64,000 nucleotides of DNA from assembly GCF_019049255.1 (NCBI RefSeq), contig NZ_JAGMUJ010000150.1, forward strand, positions 62,001 to 126,000, read 5' to 3'. The stretch's first letter is position 1. Each line of letters starts with the position of its first letter. This DNA is from Streptomyces sp. AC558_RSS880 (GTDB lineage Bacteria; Actinomycetota; Actinomycetes; Streptomycetales; Streptomycetaceae). The notes below the pieces were generated by a model. The model saw nothing but the letters and a program-made list of their open reading frames with translations. It searched no databases and was not told the DNA's origin. This document shows positions 31,515-40,602 of the stretch, piece by piece. Made by a program: the position numbers and the translations under genes.

Positions 31515-31526
31515 CCGCGCGTCACC

Positions 31527-32798
31527 TCACTTGCGGCCGGGGGTCCAGTTCATGCCCCACCCGTAGGCGTGGTCGACGGTGCGCTGCGGGCTCACTCCGC
31601 GCTCGGGGACCAGGTAGCGGGCCTCGCGCCGGACGACGAGCTCGCCGCCGCCGGTGTTGGTGATCAGGGCGAGCGCGCACACCGTCGAGGGGACGGTGCA
31701 CTCGTCGAGGGAGAAGTCGATCGGCGCGCCGTGCTGCGGCCGGAGGGTGACCGTGGCGTGCAGGTCGGCGAAGGAGCGGGCGCCCTCGTAGATGGTGACG
31801 AAGACGAGGACGCGCCGGAGGAGGTGCTTGTGGTCGAGGTTGACGGTGAGGTTCTCGCCGCTCGTCACGGCACCGGTGCGGTCGTCGCCGTCCAGGTGGA
31901 TGAAGGGGGGCTGGTGCAGTGCCCCGAAGGCGTTGCCGAGGGCCTGGACGACGCCCTTGCGGCCGTCGGTGAGTTCGTACAGGGCGCACAGGTCGAGGTC
32001 GAGGTCGGAGTGCAGGGCGACCGGGCGGCCCAGTTTCCCGGCCCAGCCCGAGAACTGCTTGCGCACCTCCCAGTTGAGGTTCACGTGCAGCGCGCCCGAC
32101 GTGCCGCCCTGCTTGGTCAGGGAGACGGAGGGGGCCGCCTTGGTGAGCGTCACCTTCGTCAGCCGGACCGGCGCGGGCGGTGCGGGCGGTGCGGGCGGCG
32201 GGGGCACGGTGACCGGGGGCGCGACGGGCGGCACCGGGGCCGCGGAGACGGCGGGGGCCGCGGGGGTGTGCTGCGGCTCGTCCACCGTGATGCCGTAGTC
32301 GGTGGCGAGGCCCTCGAGTCCGCTGCTGTAACCCTGGCCGACGGCGCGGAACTTCCAGGCGCCCTGGCGCCGGTAGAACTCGCCGAGGACGAACGCCGTC
32401 TCGGTGGTCGCGCCCGTGCTGTCGAAACGGGCCGCCACGGTGCCGTTCGCGGCGTCCTTGACCTCGATGGACAGGTCCGGGACCTGTCCGAACGTGCCGC
32501 CGTCGCAGGAGGCGGCCAGGATCACCGTCTCGATGCCGGGCTCCACGCGCGCGAGGTCGACGAGCAGGGTGTCGGTGACCCGCCCTCCCGCGTCCCGCTT
32601 GCCCTCGTGACGCACGGCGCCGGAGGCGTGGGCGGGCTGGTTGTAGAAGACGAAGTCGTCGTCGGAGCGGACCTTCCCGCCGGTCAGCAGGAGGGCCGAG
32701 GCGTCCGCGTCGGGTACGCCGGGGCCCGAGCGCCGGCCCACGTCCACCCGCAGTGCCGTCGTCGGCACCGGTGTGTTCGATCCCTTCGGCATTGACAT
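31527..32798 (-). CDS. TerD-family protein with two Ter domains
   Basis: The 423-residue cytosolic protein starts with a TerD domain (PKGSNTPVPTTALRVDVG, DDDFVFYNQPAHASGAV, DLARVEPGIETVILAASCDG, FVLGEFYRRQGAWKFRAVGQ; about 4-175). A proline-rich linker follows (about 180-215), then a second TerA-like domain that keeps LHVNLNWEV and DLDLCALYELTDG. TerD domains bind calcium and are linked with tellurite, phage and stress responses; in Streptomyces they also affect calcium-dependent differentiation. ATG 32798 follows GGGGGCG; ATG 32810 lies inside that ribosome site. It converges with the glycosyltransferase gene. Confidence 0.87.
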   Translation of the reverse strand: MSMPKGSNTPVPTTALRVDVGRRSGPGVPDADASALLLTGGKVRSDDDFVFYNQPAHASGAVRHEGKRDAGGRVTDTLLVDLARVEPGIETVILAASCDGGTFGQVPDLSIEVKDAANGTVAARFDSTGATTETAFVLGEFYRRQGAWKFRAVGQGYSSGLEGLATDYGITVDEPQHTPAAPAVSAAPVPPVAPPVTVPPPPAPPAPPAPVRLTKVTLTKAAPSVSLTKQGGTSGALHVNLNWEVRKQFSGWAGKLGRPVALHSDLDLDLCALYELTDGRKGVVQALGNAFGALHQPPFIHLDGDDRTGAVTSGENLTVNLDHKHLLRRVLVFVTIYEGARSFADLHATVTLRPQHGAPIDFSLDECTVPSTVCALALITNTGGGELVVRREARYLVPERGVSPQRTVDHAYGWGMNWTPGRK

Positions 32799-33088
32799 GT
32801 CCGCCCCCATTCACGGGCCGCCGCGCCAGGCCGGGTCCCGGCATCCGTCGGCCTTCGTCCGCACAACTTATTCCTCCGCGCGGGGAACTCCCATGGGGTG
32901 TGCGCGGGAACCGGTGGCCAACCGCCGGTAACCGGCCCGGAACTCGGCCTTTACACGAAATACGCCTACCGATGTGCCCGTTTTCCATAAGTTCGCTCGC
33001 ATTGGGGATCTCCAGTCACGGCGGGCACGGAAAACAACCCTCTTATCGGTCTCCCCAACCAGCACATCGTGGGCTTAACTTATGTGCC

Positions 33089-33544
33089 ATGACCTCCCCC
33101 CGCTCCACTTATGGCGGCGGCTACTACTCCGCTGCCTTCCCGGACACCCCGATCTACGACTCGCTCGTGGCCGAGCGTGGTACCCCGCAGATCGCCCCGA
33201 TCCGGGTCCCCGCCGCGTACGAGGCGCCTGCCAGTCATCTGCCCGCCCTCCCCTCGGCGTTGCCCGCCCTCCCGGCGGCCCCGTCCCAGCCCTCCTACGG
33301 CTACCCGCAGGCGCCGCAGCCCGCCCCGCTCCAGCAGGCGCCCGCGGCGTACGTCCCACAGCAGGCGCCCGCCGCGTACATCCCGCAGCAGGCGACCGCG
33401 CCGCGCGGCTACCCCGGCCCCCAGCCGCAGCCGCCGCGTCCGGCTCCGCCCGCCGGCTACGAGGCGATGCGCCCCGCGGCTCCGCGGCCGGGTCCCGCTC
33501 CCTACCAGGACCCGTACAACAGCCAGCAGTACCGCGGGTACTGA
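33089..33544 (+). CDS. DUF6643 proline/glutamine-rich protein
   Basis: The 151-residue protein begins with the conserved block MTSPRSTYGGGYYSAAFPDT and YDSLVAERGTPQIAPIRVPA (residues 1-45). A low-complexity proline-, alanine- and tyrosine-rich tail follows, with repeated QQAPAAY units and a QQYRGY end. This is the DUF6643 pattern seen in Streptomyces; no function is known. No signal peptide or membrane helix is visible. ATG 33089 opens the conserved block; the long upstream frame is non-coding in character. It is followed by a strong hairpin and diverges from the TerD gene across about 290 bases that likely hold both promoters. Confidence 0.83.
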   Translation: MTSPRSTYGGGYYSAAFPDTPIYDSLVAERGTPQIAPIRVPAAYEAPASHLPALPSALPALPAAPSQPSYGYPQAPQPAPLQQAPAAYVPQQAPAAYIPQQATAPRGYPGPQPQPPRPAPPAGYEAMRPAAPRPGPAPYQDPYNSQQYRGY

Positions 33545-33917
33545 GCCTGCCCGGGGCTGTCGGTGCCGTACGGCACGACGGCCCCGCGGGCATGCCCGTC
33601 CGCACCCGATTCGCCGGAGGCCCCGAGGCCGCTTCCGGCTGCCCCCCGGGGGGAGGGAATCGGACTTCTGCCCGGCGGGCGGAGAACGCGGTTTCGCCTC
33701 GGACGGCGCCGACCGCCGCGCTTCGTGCGGGACGCCGCCGGACTTCCGACCGCCGGTGTCCGGCCGTCCGCGCCGGGAACGGAGGCATCGGCGCCGGCGC
33801 GGAGGTCCGCACGCCGCGGTTCCCCTCGCGAGCGCGGGAACCAGACCCCGGGCTCGCGCGTTGGCCTTTCATGAGAGATCCGTGAAAGGACCCGCGGGGG
33901 GATAGGGGGCGCGGACC
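33545..33917. other. Intergenic stretch before the Rv1733c-like gene
   Basis: Several frames are open but all look like composition artefacts of the very high G+C. It holds the nested hairpin at 33552-33586 and, just before GTG 33918, a purine-rich GGGGGGATAGGGGGCG ribosome site. Nothing else was recognised. Confidence 0.45.
33552..33586 (+). terminator. Nested hairpin terminator after DUF6643
   Basis: An outer stem CGGGGC (33552-33557) with GCCCCG (33581-33586) encloses the perfect inner palindrome GTGCCGTACGGCAC (33563-33576). It starts eight bases after the DUF6643 stop. Confidence 0.78.
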
Positions 33918-34523
33918 GTGCGAGCGATCAGCGGACTCTGGCGCTGGCGGCACAACCCGTTGTGCCGCGGGACCGACCTGGCCGAGGCCTGGGTGGCGTT
34001 CGCGGCGCTGCTGCTCGTCCTCGTCGCCGCCCCGGTGGCCGGCGTGCTCGCCGGAGGCGCCGCCCAGGACGCCCTGCAGCGTTCCGTCCGCGCCCAGCAC
34101 CAGTCCCGTCACCTGGTGACGGCCACGGTGGTGCGCAAGCTCGATCCGTCCCCGTCGGCCGCCGACCCGGAGGGCTCCACCGGTGGGGATCCGCGCCACC
34201 GCGTCCTCGCCCACTGGACCGCGCCGGACGGCACCGAGCGGAGCGGGCCGGTGCCGACGCGCCTGGAGGACCCCCGGCCGGGCGACCTCTTCCGGATATG
34301 GACCGACGGGCACGGGACCACGGTGGCCCGCCCCCTGGACACCGCGACGGCCACGACGCACGCCGTGCTCGCCGGCGTCGGCGCAGCCCTGGTGGCCGCG
34401 GCCTTCGTCGAGGGCTTCAGACGGCTGGCCGTCCGGCGCATGCTCCGCCGCCGGTACGCGCGTTGGGACCAGGCATGGGACAAGGCGGGCCCGGACTGGG
34501 GCAGGACCGGGACCGGCAGCTGA
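33918..34523 (+). CDS. Rv1733c-family membrane protein
   Basis: The 201-residue protein has two membrane helices, at about 27-48 (AFAALLLVLVAAPVAGVLAG) and 145-163 (THAVLAGVGAALVAAAFVEG), flanking an extracytoplasmic domain of about 95 residues. The domain has the family motif HWTAPDGTERSGPVP and GDLFRIWTDGHGTTVARPL. This is the layout of the Rv1733c group, common in Streptomyces with many paralogues and unknown function. GTG 33918 gives the typical MRAISGLWRWRHNPLCRGTD start. Confidence 0.85.
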   Translation: MRAISGLWRWRHNPLCRGTDLAEAWVAFAALLLVLVAAPVAGVLAGGAAQDALQRSVRAQHQSRHLVTATVVRKLDPSPSAADPEGSTGGDPRHRVLAHWTAPDGTERSGPVPTRLEDPRPGDLFRIWTDGHGTTVARPLDTATATTHAVLAGVGAALVAAAFVEGFRRLAVRRMLRRRYARWDQAWDKAGPDWGRTGTGS

Positions 34524-34646
34524 CCGACGTCACGGCTCTGGTCAACCCGGTGCCCGCGCGCACGCTACGGTGGTCCGGCCGAACCGATCGGCGGCGACAC
34601 GCGCGCGAACGAGCCACGTACGACAAGGTGGGGGCACAGCTACGCC

Positions 34647-37085
34647 ATGGCACAGGGCACGGTCCAGGTGACGCACACCGGCACATCGCGGTGGCGGCGC
34701 CGCACGGGTGAGTACGCATCGCTCGCCGCCGCCCTGGAGGCCGCGGCCGAGGGCGACGTCCTCACCGTCGCTCCCGGGACCTACCGGGAGAACCTCGTCG
34801 TGCAGCGGGCGGTGACCCTGCGCGGCCCCGAGGGCTCACCCGGCTCGGTGCGCATCGCGCCCCCGGACGGCGTTCCGCTGACCGTGCGCGCCTCGGCGGT
34901 GGTCCAGGACCTGCACGTGGAGGGGCAGGACACCACCGCCCCGGCCGTGCTGGTCGAGGGGGGCACCCCGGAGCTGCGCGACATACGCGTGGTCACCCGG
35001 TCCGCGGCCGGCATCGAGGTGCGCGGCGGTGCCCGGCCCACGGTGCGCCGCTGCACGGTCGACAATCCGGCGGGCGTCGGCATCGCCGTCCTGGACGGCG
35101 GGGGCGGGGTGTTCGAGGAGTGCGAGGTGGTCGCCGCGGGGCAGGCGGGGGTCGCGGTGCGCGGCGGTGCCCGCCCCCGCCTTGAGCGCTGCCGGGTGCA
35201 CCACGCCTCGGGTTCGGGACTGACCTCGACCGGGGAGAACTCGGCGCTGGAGGCGGTGGGTTGCGAGGTCTACGAGGTGCGGGGCAGCGGTGTCCAGGTC
35301 AGCGGCCGCGCCACCGCGCACCTCACCGACTGCGACGTGCACCGGACGACCGGGGACGGCATCACCCTCGACACGGACGCGGTGCTGACCCTGGCCGACT
35401 GCCGGATCCACGACGTCCCGGAGAACGCGGTCGACCTGCGGTCCCGCTCGGTGCTCACCCTGACCCGCACCAGTGTGCGGCAGTTCGGCCGCAACGGTCT
35501 GTCGGTGTGGGACCCGGGCACGCGCGTGGACGCCAACCAGTGCGAGATCTTCGACAGCACCGGCGACTACCCGGCGGTGTGGGTGAGCGACGGCGCCACC
35601 GCCGTACTGGACTCCTGCCGGGTGCACGACGTGCCGGACGCCCTGTTCGTGCTCGACCGCGGTTCCCGCGTGGACGTCGTCGACAGCGATCTGACGCAGG
35701 TGCGCAACACGGCCGTGTCGGTGAGCGACGGTGCCACCGCACAGCTCGACGACTGCCGGATCCGGGAGGCGGCGACGGGCGCCTGGTTCCGCGACCACGG
35801 CAGCGGCGGCATCCTCGCCGACTGCTCCCTGGACGACGTGCAGACCGGCGTGATCGTCACCAAGGGTGCCGACCCCACCGTCGAGCGCTGCACCGTCGGC
35901 TCCCCCGCCGAGGCCGGCGTCTACGTCTCCGCCGGCGGCCGCGGCACCTTCGTGAACTGCCGGGTCACGGGCAGCGGCGGCTACGGCTTCCATGTGATCG
36001 ACGGCAGCCGTACGACGCTGCGGAAGTGCCGTACGGAGCGCTGCGCGCGCGGTGGGTACGAGTTCGCCGAGGGCGACGCGGCGTCCGGTTCGGGCGGTCC
36101 CGTCGTGGAGGACTGCACCAGCGACGAGAGCGGGAGCCTGAAGCCGGCGGCGTCACCGGAGCCGGCCGCCGTGCGGACGGTGAGCCACACCACCGGCCTG
36201 CTGAGCACGGTCCCCGCCGCCCGGACGGCCGAGCCGGCACCGCCCGCTCCCGCCCCCGGACCGGAGCGGGAGGCCCGCACCTCCAAGGCCGTGCTCGGCG
36301 AACTCGACGCGCTGGTGGGCCTGGAGAGCGTCAAGCGCGAGGTGCGCGCCCTCACCGACATGATCGAGGTGGGCCGGCGCCGGCAGCGGGCCGGCCTGAA
36401 GGCGGCGTCGGTCAAGCGGCACCTGGTGTTCACGGGCTCCCCCGGCACGGGCAAGACCACCGTCGCCCGTCTGTACGGCGAGATCCTCGCCTCGCTCGGG
36501 GTGCTGGAGCAGGGGCATCTGGTCGAGGTGTCCCGGGTCGACCTGGTCGGCGAGCACATCGGCTCCACGGCGATCCGCACCCAGGAGGCGTTCGAGAAGG
36601 CGCGCGGCGGTGTGCTGTTCATCGACGAGGCGTACGCGCTCTCCCCGGAGGACGCCGGACGCGACTTCGGCAAGGAGGCCATCGACACGCTGGTGAAACT
36701 GATGGAGGACCAGCGGGACGCGGTGGTGGTGATCGTGGCCGGCTACACGGCCGAGATGGAACGGTTCCTGTCGGTCAACCCGGGCGTGGCGTCCCGTTTC
36801 TCACGGACGATCACCTTCGGCGACTACGGCCCCGAGGAGCTGCTGCGGATCGTGCGGCAGCAGGCCGAGGAGCACGAGTACCAGCTGGCGCCGGGCGCCG
36901 ACGAGGCGCTGCTGGCGTACTTCACCGACATCCCCAAGGGGCCCGCGTTCGGCAACGGGCGCACCGCGCGGCAGACCTTCGAGGCGATGGTCGAGCGGCA
37001 CGCGAGCCGGGTGGCCCAGCTCGACGAGCCGACCACCGCCGACCTGACCCTCCTCTACGCCGAGGACCTGCCCTCGCTGCCCTGA
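34647..37085 (+). CDS. Right-handed beta-helix/AAA+ ATPase fusion (SpoVK/EccA-like)
   Basis: This 812-residue protein joins two modules. Residues about 25-490 form a right-handed parallel beta-helix of roughly 22-23-residue coils, with recurring text such as GVAVRGGARPRLERCRVHHA and AVWVSDGATAVLDSCRVHDV. A proline/alanine-rich linker follows (about 490-545). The C-terminal AAA+ domain of the CbxX/SpoVK/EccA type has Walker A GSPGTGKTT, Walker B GGVLFIDEAYAL, VIVAGYTAEMERFL and arginine finger text SRFSRTITFGDYG. Related ATPases remodel partner complexes, including type VII secretion systems; no ESX genes are in this window. Its 3' end overlaps the convergent hydrolase gene by 31 bases. Substrate unknown. 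Confidence 0.88.
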   Translation: MAQGTVQVTHTGTSRWRRRTGEYASLAAALEAAAEGDVLTVAPGTYRENLVVQRAVTLRGPEGSPGSVRIAPPDGVPLTVRASAVVQDLHVEGQDTTAPAVLVEGGTPELRDIRVVTRSAAGIEVRGGARPTVRRCTVDNPAGVGIAVLDGGGGVFEECEVVAAGQAGVAVRGGARPRLERCRVHHASGSGLTSTGENSALEAVGCEVYEVRGSGVQVSGRATAHLTDCDVHRTTGDGITLDTDAVLTLADCRIHDVPENAVDLRSRSVLTLTRTSVRQFGRNGLSVWDPGTRVDANQCEIFDSTGDYPAVWVSDGATAVLDSCRVHDVPDALFVLDRGSRVDVVDSDLTQVRNTAVSVSDGATAQLDDCRIREAATGAWFRDHGSGGILADCSLDDVQTGVIVTKGADPTVERCTVGSPAEAGVYVSAGGRGTFVNCRVTGSGGYGFHVIDGSRTTLRKCRTERCARGGYEFAEGDAASGSGGPVVEDCTSDESGSLKPAASPEPAAVRTVSHTTGLLSTVPAARTAEPAPPAPAPGPEREARTSKAVLGELDALVGLESVKREVRALTDMIEVGRRRQRAGLKAASVKRHLVFTGSPGTGKTTVARLYGEILASLGVLEQGHLVEVSRVDLVGEHIGSTAIRTQEAFEKARGGVLFIDEAYALSPEDAGRDFGKEAIDTLVKLMEDQRDAVVVIVAGYTAEMERFLSVNPGVASRFSRTITFGDYGPEELLRIVRQQAEEHEYQLAPGADEALLAYFTDIPKGPAFGNGRTARQTFEAMVERHASRVAQLDEPTTADLTLLYAEDLPSLP

Positions 37086-39424
37086 GCGCCGTCGGGCTCC
37101 TCCGTGTGCCGGGGTGCCGGCACCCCGGGACGCAGGCGGGCGAGCAGTCGGCGCCGTTCCTCGGCGAACGCCGGGTCGGCCTGGTAGTCGGAGTGGCCGA
37201 GGATCGGCGCGGGCAGGGGGTGGGACTCGGTGCGGCCGTAGGCGAGGGGGTCCTTGAGCGCGGGACGGTCCACGTCGGGACCGCGGTCGCCGGGCAGCCG
37301 CATCGGGCCGCCGATGGGGTCGGTGCGCCGGTGGAGGTTGCGCCAGCAGTCGACCTCCCGGTGCAGGGAGCTGAGCGCCTCCGGGCCGAAGTGGGCCGGG
37401 AACCAGCGGCCGTACAGCCGCTCCAGCGGGGAGCCGTAGGTCAGCAGCGCGACGCGTCTGCGGGTGGACGGCGGCAGCTGCCAGGCCGTGGCGGCGGCGA
37501 GGACGCTGCCCTGGGAGTGGCCGGAGATCACCAGCCTGCCGCCGGTGGCCCGGGTCCAGGTGGCGATGCGCCAGGTCAGGTCGGGCACCGCGCGCTCGGC
37601 GTAGCAGGGCGGCGCGAAGGGGTGCGCGGCGCGCGGCCAGAAGGTGCCGACGTCCCACAGGATGCCGATGGTGCGCCGCGCGGAGGCGTCCTTGTAGGCG
37701 CGGCGGCCCCAGGTGACGAGGAGGACGAAGCCGAGTCCGATCAGCCAGGAGCCCAGCGCCTGCGCGGTCTCGGCGGCGCCGTGGACGACGGCGTACGAGC
37801 CCCGTGCCGCCTCGCCGGGTGTCCTGTCGGTGGCCAGGGCGCCGACGAGGGCGCCGGCGCCGAGCAGCAGGGTCGCGGCGGAGGTGACGGCGAGGACGCG
37901 CGGTGCGCGGTCGGTGAGCGTGGCCATGGCGCGCACGGAGGCGATACGGCGGGTGCGGCCGGGGTCGCCCGTCTCGCCGGGGTACTCGCGTTCCACGGCG
38001 GCACGTTCCACGCGCGCCATGCGCCAGGCGCGTCGGGCGAGCCAGCCGCACAGCAGCAGCACCAGGACGAGCAGCGGCGGGATGACGGACGCCTGCCAGG
38101 TGAGCAGCACGGGCGGGCCGGGGATCGAGGTCCCGGTGCCGTCCAGCCAGTCGGAGACCCGCTGGGAGACGCCGCCGGACATGACGCCGCCCAGCGCGCA
38201 GGCGAGCATGGCGACCGCCGGTCCGGCCAGGCCCCGCATCGCGGTGCGCCGGTCGGGGTCGGTGCGGTGCAGGCTGCGGGCGACCCCGGCGAGCACGATC
38301 ACCAGCAGGCCCTGGACGAGGACGAGGGCGCCGAAGGCGGCGTCGCCCGGCAGCCGGCCCGCCGACTCCCACCCGGGGCGCTCCCACCCGGCGTAGAGCA
38401 GGGTGAGGGCGAGCAGGACGAGCGCGGCGAGCGGTAGGTACCGCACCAGGTGCCGGTCGAGTCCGTCGTCCAGCCGGCGTTCGGTGCGGCCCCGGCGGCA
38501 CACCACCCACACCACGACGCCCGCCCCGACGGCCAGCGCCGCCTCCAGGAGCACGCCGAGGACGCCCAGGGCGGCCGGGCCGCCCGGCTCGCGGTCGTGG
38601 CGGGCGGCGGCGGAACCGACCGCGGCGGCGACCGTCAGCAGCCCGGCGGCGGTGTGCGCGGCGCGCAGCCGGGCGACCAGACGCCGGCCGTACCAGAAGC
38701 CGGGCCGGCCCAGCGCGGTGCGCCCGCCGTCCTCCTCGGGCTCGGGATCGTGGGTCATCGGCTGCTGGGACTCGTACGCGCTCCAGGTGCGCAGGGACAG
38801 GAACCACAGCAGGCCGGTGAGGGCGGCGGGCACCAGGGCGGCGAGCGCCAGCCTGCGGCCCGGCGCGCTCCACCAGCCGCCGTCGGACGTCCCGGGCGAG
38901 AGGAAGCCGAGCCAGGAGTGCCGTTCGGAGCACACCTGTGTGCCCGCGCACTGCCAGGCGGCCAGGTCGAGGGCGACCTCGCAGGCGGCCGCGACGAGCA
39001 GCACCGTCAGGCTCAGTCCGGCCAGCCGCACCAGCAGCCCGTACAGCCGGACCGTGCGCCGGCGGCCGTGGGCGGTGGGGCGCATCCAGTGGGCGAGGTT
39101 GACCACCATGAAGGGGAGCAGCAGGAGCCACAGGGCACGGGTGCCGTTCCCGGAGGTGAGGTTGCACCAGACATAGGCCTCGGGGACGGGGTCCTCGCGT
39201 CGTTCGGCGGGTCGCCGCTCCGCGTCGGCGTCGTCGGCACGGCGGAACACGGCGGCGATGTCGTCACCGGTGATCCGGACCGTGCGCGGGTCGTCGAGCA
39301 TCTCCTCGGGGGTGGTGCCGCCCACCCCGTGGACCAGGAGTTCCAAGGCGGTCCCGGACTCCCCGGGCCGCGTCGCGGGACGGTCGGTCCCCTCGGCCGG
39401 TCCGTGTCGCTGCGCGCTCTCCAC
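37055..39424 (-). CDS. Large membrane-embedded alpha/beta-hydrolase (lipase-like)
   Basis: The 789-residue protein has a short cytosolic N-terminus with LELLVHGVGGTTPEEMLDDP (an oxyanion-hole-like HGxGG), then about ten to twelve membrane helices between residues 90 and 580. The C-terminal domain carries the nucleophile elbow GHSQGS (GGRLVISGHSQGSVLAAATA, near 640-660) and LLTYGSPLERLYGRWFP. This matches a family of large Streptomyces membrane hydrolases of unknown substrate. GTG 39424 is chosen because GGGGGAAG lies nine bases upstream and the protein then starts just before the conserved HGVGG block. The stop lies 31 bases inside the convergent beta-helix/AAA gene. Confidence 0.82.
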   Translation of the reverse strand: MESAQRHGPAEGTDRPATRPGESGTALELLVHGVGGTTPEEMLDDPRTVRITGDDIAAVFRRADDADAERRPAERREDPVPEAYVWCNLTSGNGTRALWLLLLPFMVVNLAHWMRPTAHGRRRTVRLYGLLVRLAGLSLTVLLVAAACEVALDLAAWQCAGTQVCSERHSWLGFLSPGTSDGGWWSAPGRRLALAALVPAALTGLLWFLSLRTWSAYESQQPMTHDPEPEEDGGRTALGRPGFWYGRRLVARLRAAHTAAGLLTVAAAVGSAAARHDREPGGPAALGVLGVLLEAALAVGAGVVVWVVCRRGRTERRLDDGLDRHLVRYLPLAALVLLALTLLYAGWERPGWESAGRLPGDAAFGALVLVQGLLVIVLAGVARSLHRTDPDRRTAMRGLAGPAVAMLACALGGVMSGGVSQRVSDWLDGTGTSIPGPPVLLTWQASVIPPLLVLVLLLCGWLARRAWRMARVERAAVEREYPGETGDPGRTRRIASVRAMATLTDRAPRVLAVTSAATLLLGAGALVGALATDRTPGEAARGSYAVVHGAAETAQALGSWLIGLGFVLLVTWGRRAYKDASARRTIGILWDVGTFWPRAAHPFAPPCYAERAVPDLTWRIATWTRATGGRLVISGHSQGSVLAAATAWQLPPSTRRRVALLTYGSPLERLYGRWFPAHFGPEALSSLHREVDCWRNLHRRTDPIGGPMRLPGDRGPDVDRPALKDPLAYGRTESHPLPAPILGHSDYQADPAFAEERRRLLARLRPGVPAPRHTEEPDGAQGSEGRSSA

Positions 39425-39711
39425 CGATTCGCACTTCCCCCATGACGCCCCGTCGGCTCCGTCCGTGCGGGCACAGGATCTCCCATGGCGGAACGGCTCG
39501 CACCTCTCGTCACGCAATCTCCCCGATCCGCGTGACGAGCAAGCAACATACGGGAGACCAGTGGCATGTGCGCGACGAGCCACCGGTGACGCCGGCCGGG
39601 GCACGGCGTGCGAGGATGGGACGTCCACGCACCGATGACGGGCGGAGACCTGCTCGTCGCAGAGGGTGCCGGACGTGTCGGGCGGTTTGCGGCGAAAGGA
39701 CCGGAGCGTAC

Positions 39712-40551
39712 GTGAGCGAGAATCAGAACCTGCTCGCGGAGCAGCGGCGCACCCTGATCCTCGACGAGGTCCGGCGTCGGGGCGGGGTCCGGGTCAACGA
39801 GCTGACCCGCAAGCTCGGCGTGTCGGACATGACGGTCCGCCGCGACCTCGACGCGCTGGCCCGGCAGGGCGTGCTGGAGAAGGTGCACGGCGGCGCGGTC
39901 CCGGTGGTGGAGGCGAGTACGCACGAGCCCGGGTTCGAGGCCAAGTCGGGCCTGGAGCCGACCGCCAAGGAGGACATCGCGCGGGCGGCGGCCGAGCTGG
40001 TCGCTCCCGGCGCGGCGATCGCGCTGTCGGGCGGTACGACGACCTTCGCGCTGGCGCACCACCTGCTCGACGTCCCCGACCTCACGGTGGTCACCAACTC
40101 GGTGCGGGTGGCCGACGTGTTCCACGCGGCGCAGCGCACGTCGGGGGCCCGGCAGGGCTCGGCCACGGTCGTCCTGACCGGCGGGGTGCGCACACCGTCC
40201 GACTCGCTGGTGGGGCCGGTGGCCGACCAGGCGATCGCGGCGCTCCACTTCGATCTGCTGTTCCTCGGGGTGCACGGCATATCGGTGGAGGCGGGGCTGT
40301 CGACCCCGAACCTCGCGGAGGCGGAGACGAACCGGCGCCTTGTGCAGTCGGCCCGGCGGGTGGTCGTGGTCGCCGACCACACCAAGTGGGGCACGGTGGG
40401 GCTGAGTTCGTTCGCCTCCCTGGAGCAGGTCGACACCATGGTGACGGACTCCGGGCTGCCCGCGGGGGCACGCGCGGAGGTGTCCGAGCATCTGCGGCGG
40501 CTGGTGGTGGCGGGCGAGCCCGAGGAGCCCCCGGAGGCCGCGGACACCTGA
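39712..40551 (+). CDS. DeoR/GlpR-family transcriptional regulator
   Basis: The 279-residue protein has an N-terminal DeoR helix-turn-helix (RTLILDEVRRRGGVRVNELT, RKLGVSDMTVRRDLDALARQ, GVLEKVHGGAV; about 11-62). A sugar-phosphate-sensing isomerase-like domain follows (SGGTTTFALAHHL, TVVTNSVRVADV, VVLTGGVRTPSDSLVGP, VVVVADHTKWG). Such proteins repress sugar catabolism genes until the phosphorylated sugar appears. No sugar gene lies directly beside it, so its target is not evident. GTG 39712 has GGAG seven bases upstream. Confidence 0.9.
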   Translation: MSENQNLLAEQRRTLILDEVRRRGGVRVNELTRKLGVSDMTVRRDLDALARQGVLEKVHGGAVPVVEASTHEPGFEAKSGLEPTAKEDIARAAAELVAPGAAIALSGGTTTFALAHHLLDVPDLTVVTNSVRVADVFHAAQRTSGARQGSATVVLTGGVRTPSDSLVGPVADQAIAALHFDLLFLGVHGISVEAGLSTPNLAEAETNRRLVQSARRVVVVADHTKWGTVGLSSFASLEQVDTMVTDSGLPAGARAEVSEHLRRLVVAGEPEEPPEAADT

Positions 40552-40602
40552 CGGGCCTCCTGCCCGCCGCCCGTTCCGGTGCCCGTCAAGGAGGTTGTGT
40601 CC

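Noticed and set aside
35261..38437. 1,058-codon plus-strand frame
   Set aside because: It shadows the AAA fusion and then the antisense of the membrane hydrolase; composition is repetitive Arg/Gly with no motifs.
36801..39167. 788-codon minus-strand frame
   Set aside because: An Arg/Pro/Ala-rich off-frame of the real hydrolase gene, which carries the GHSQGS motif in the other frame.
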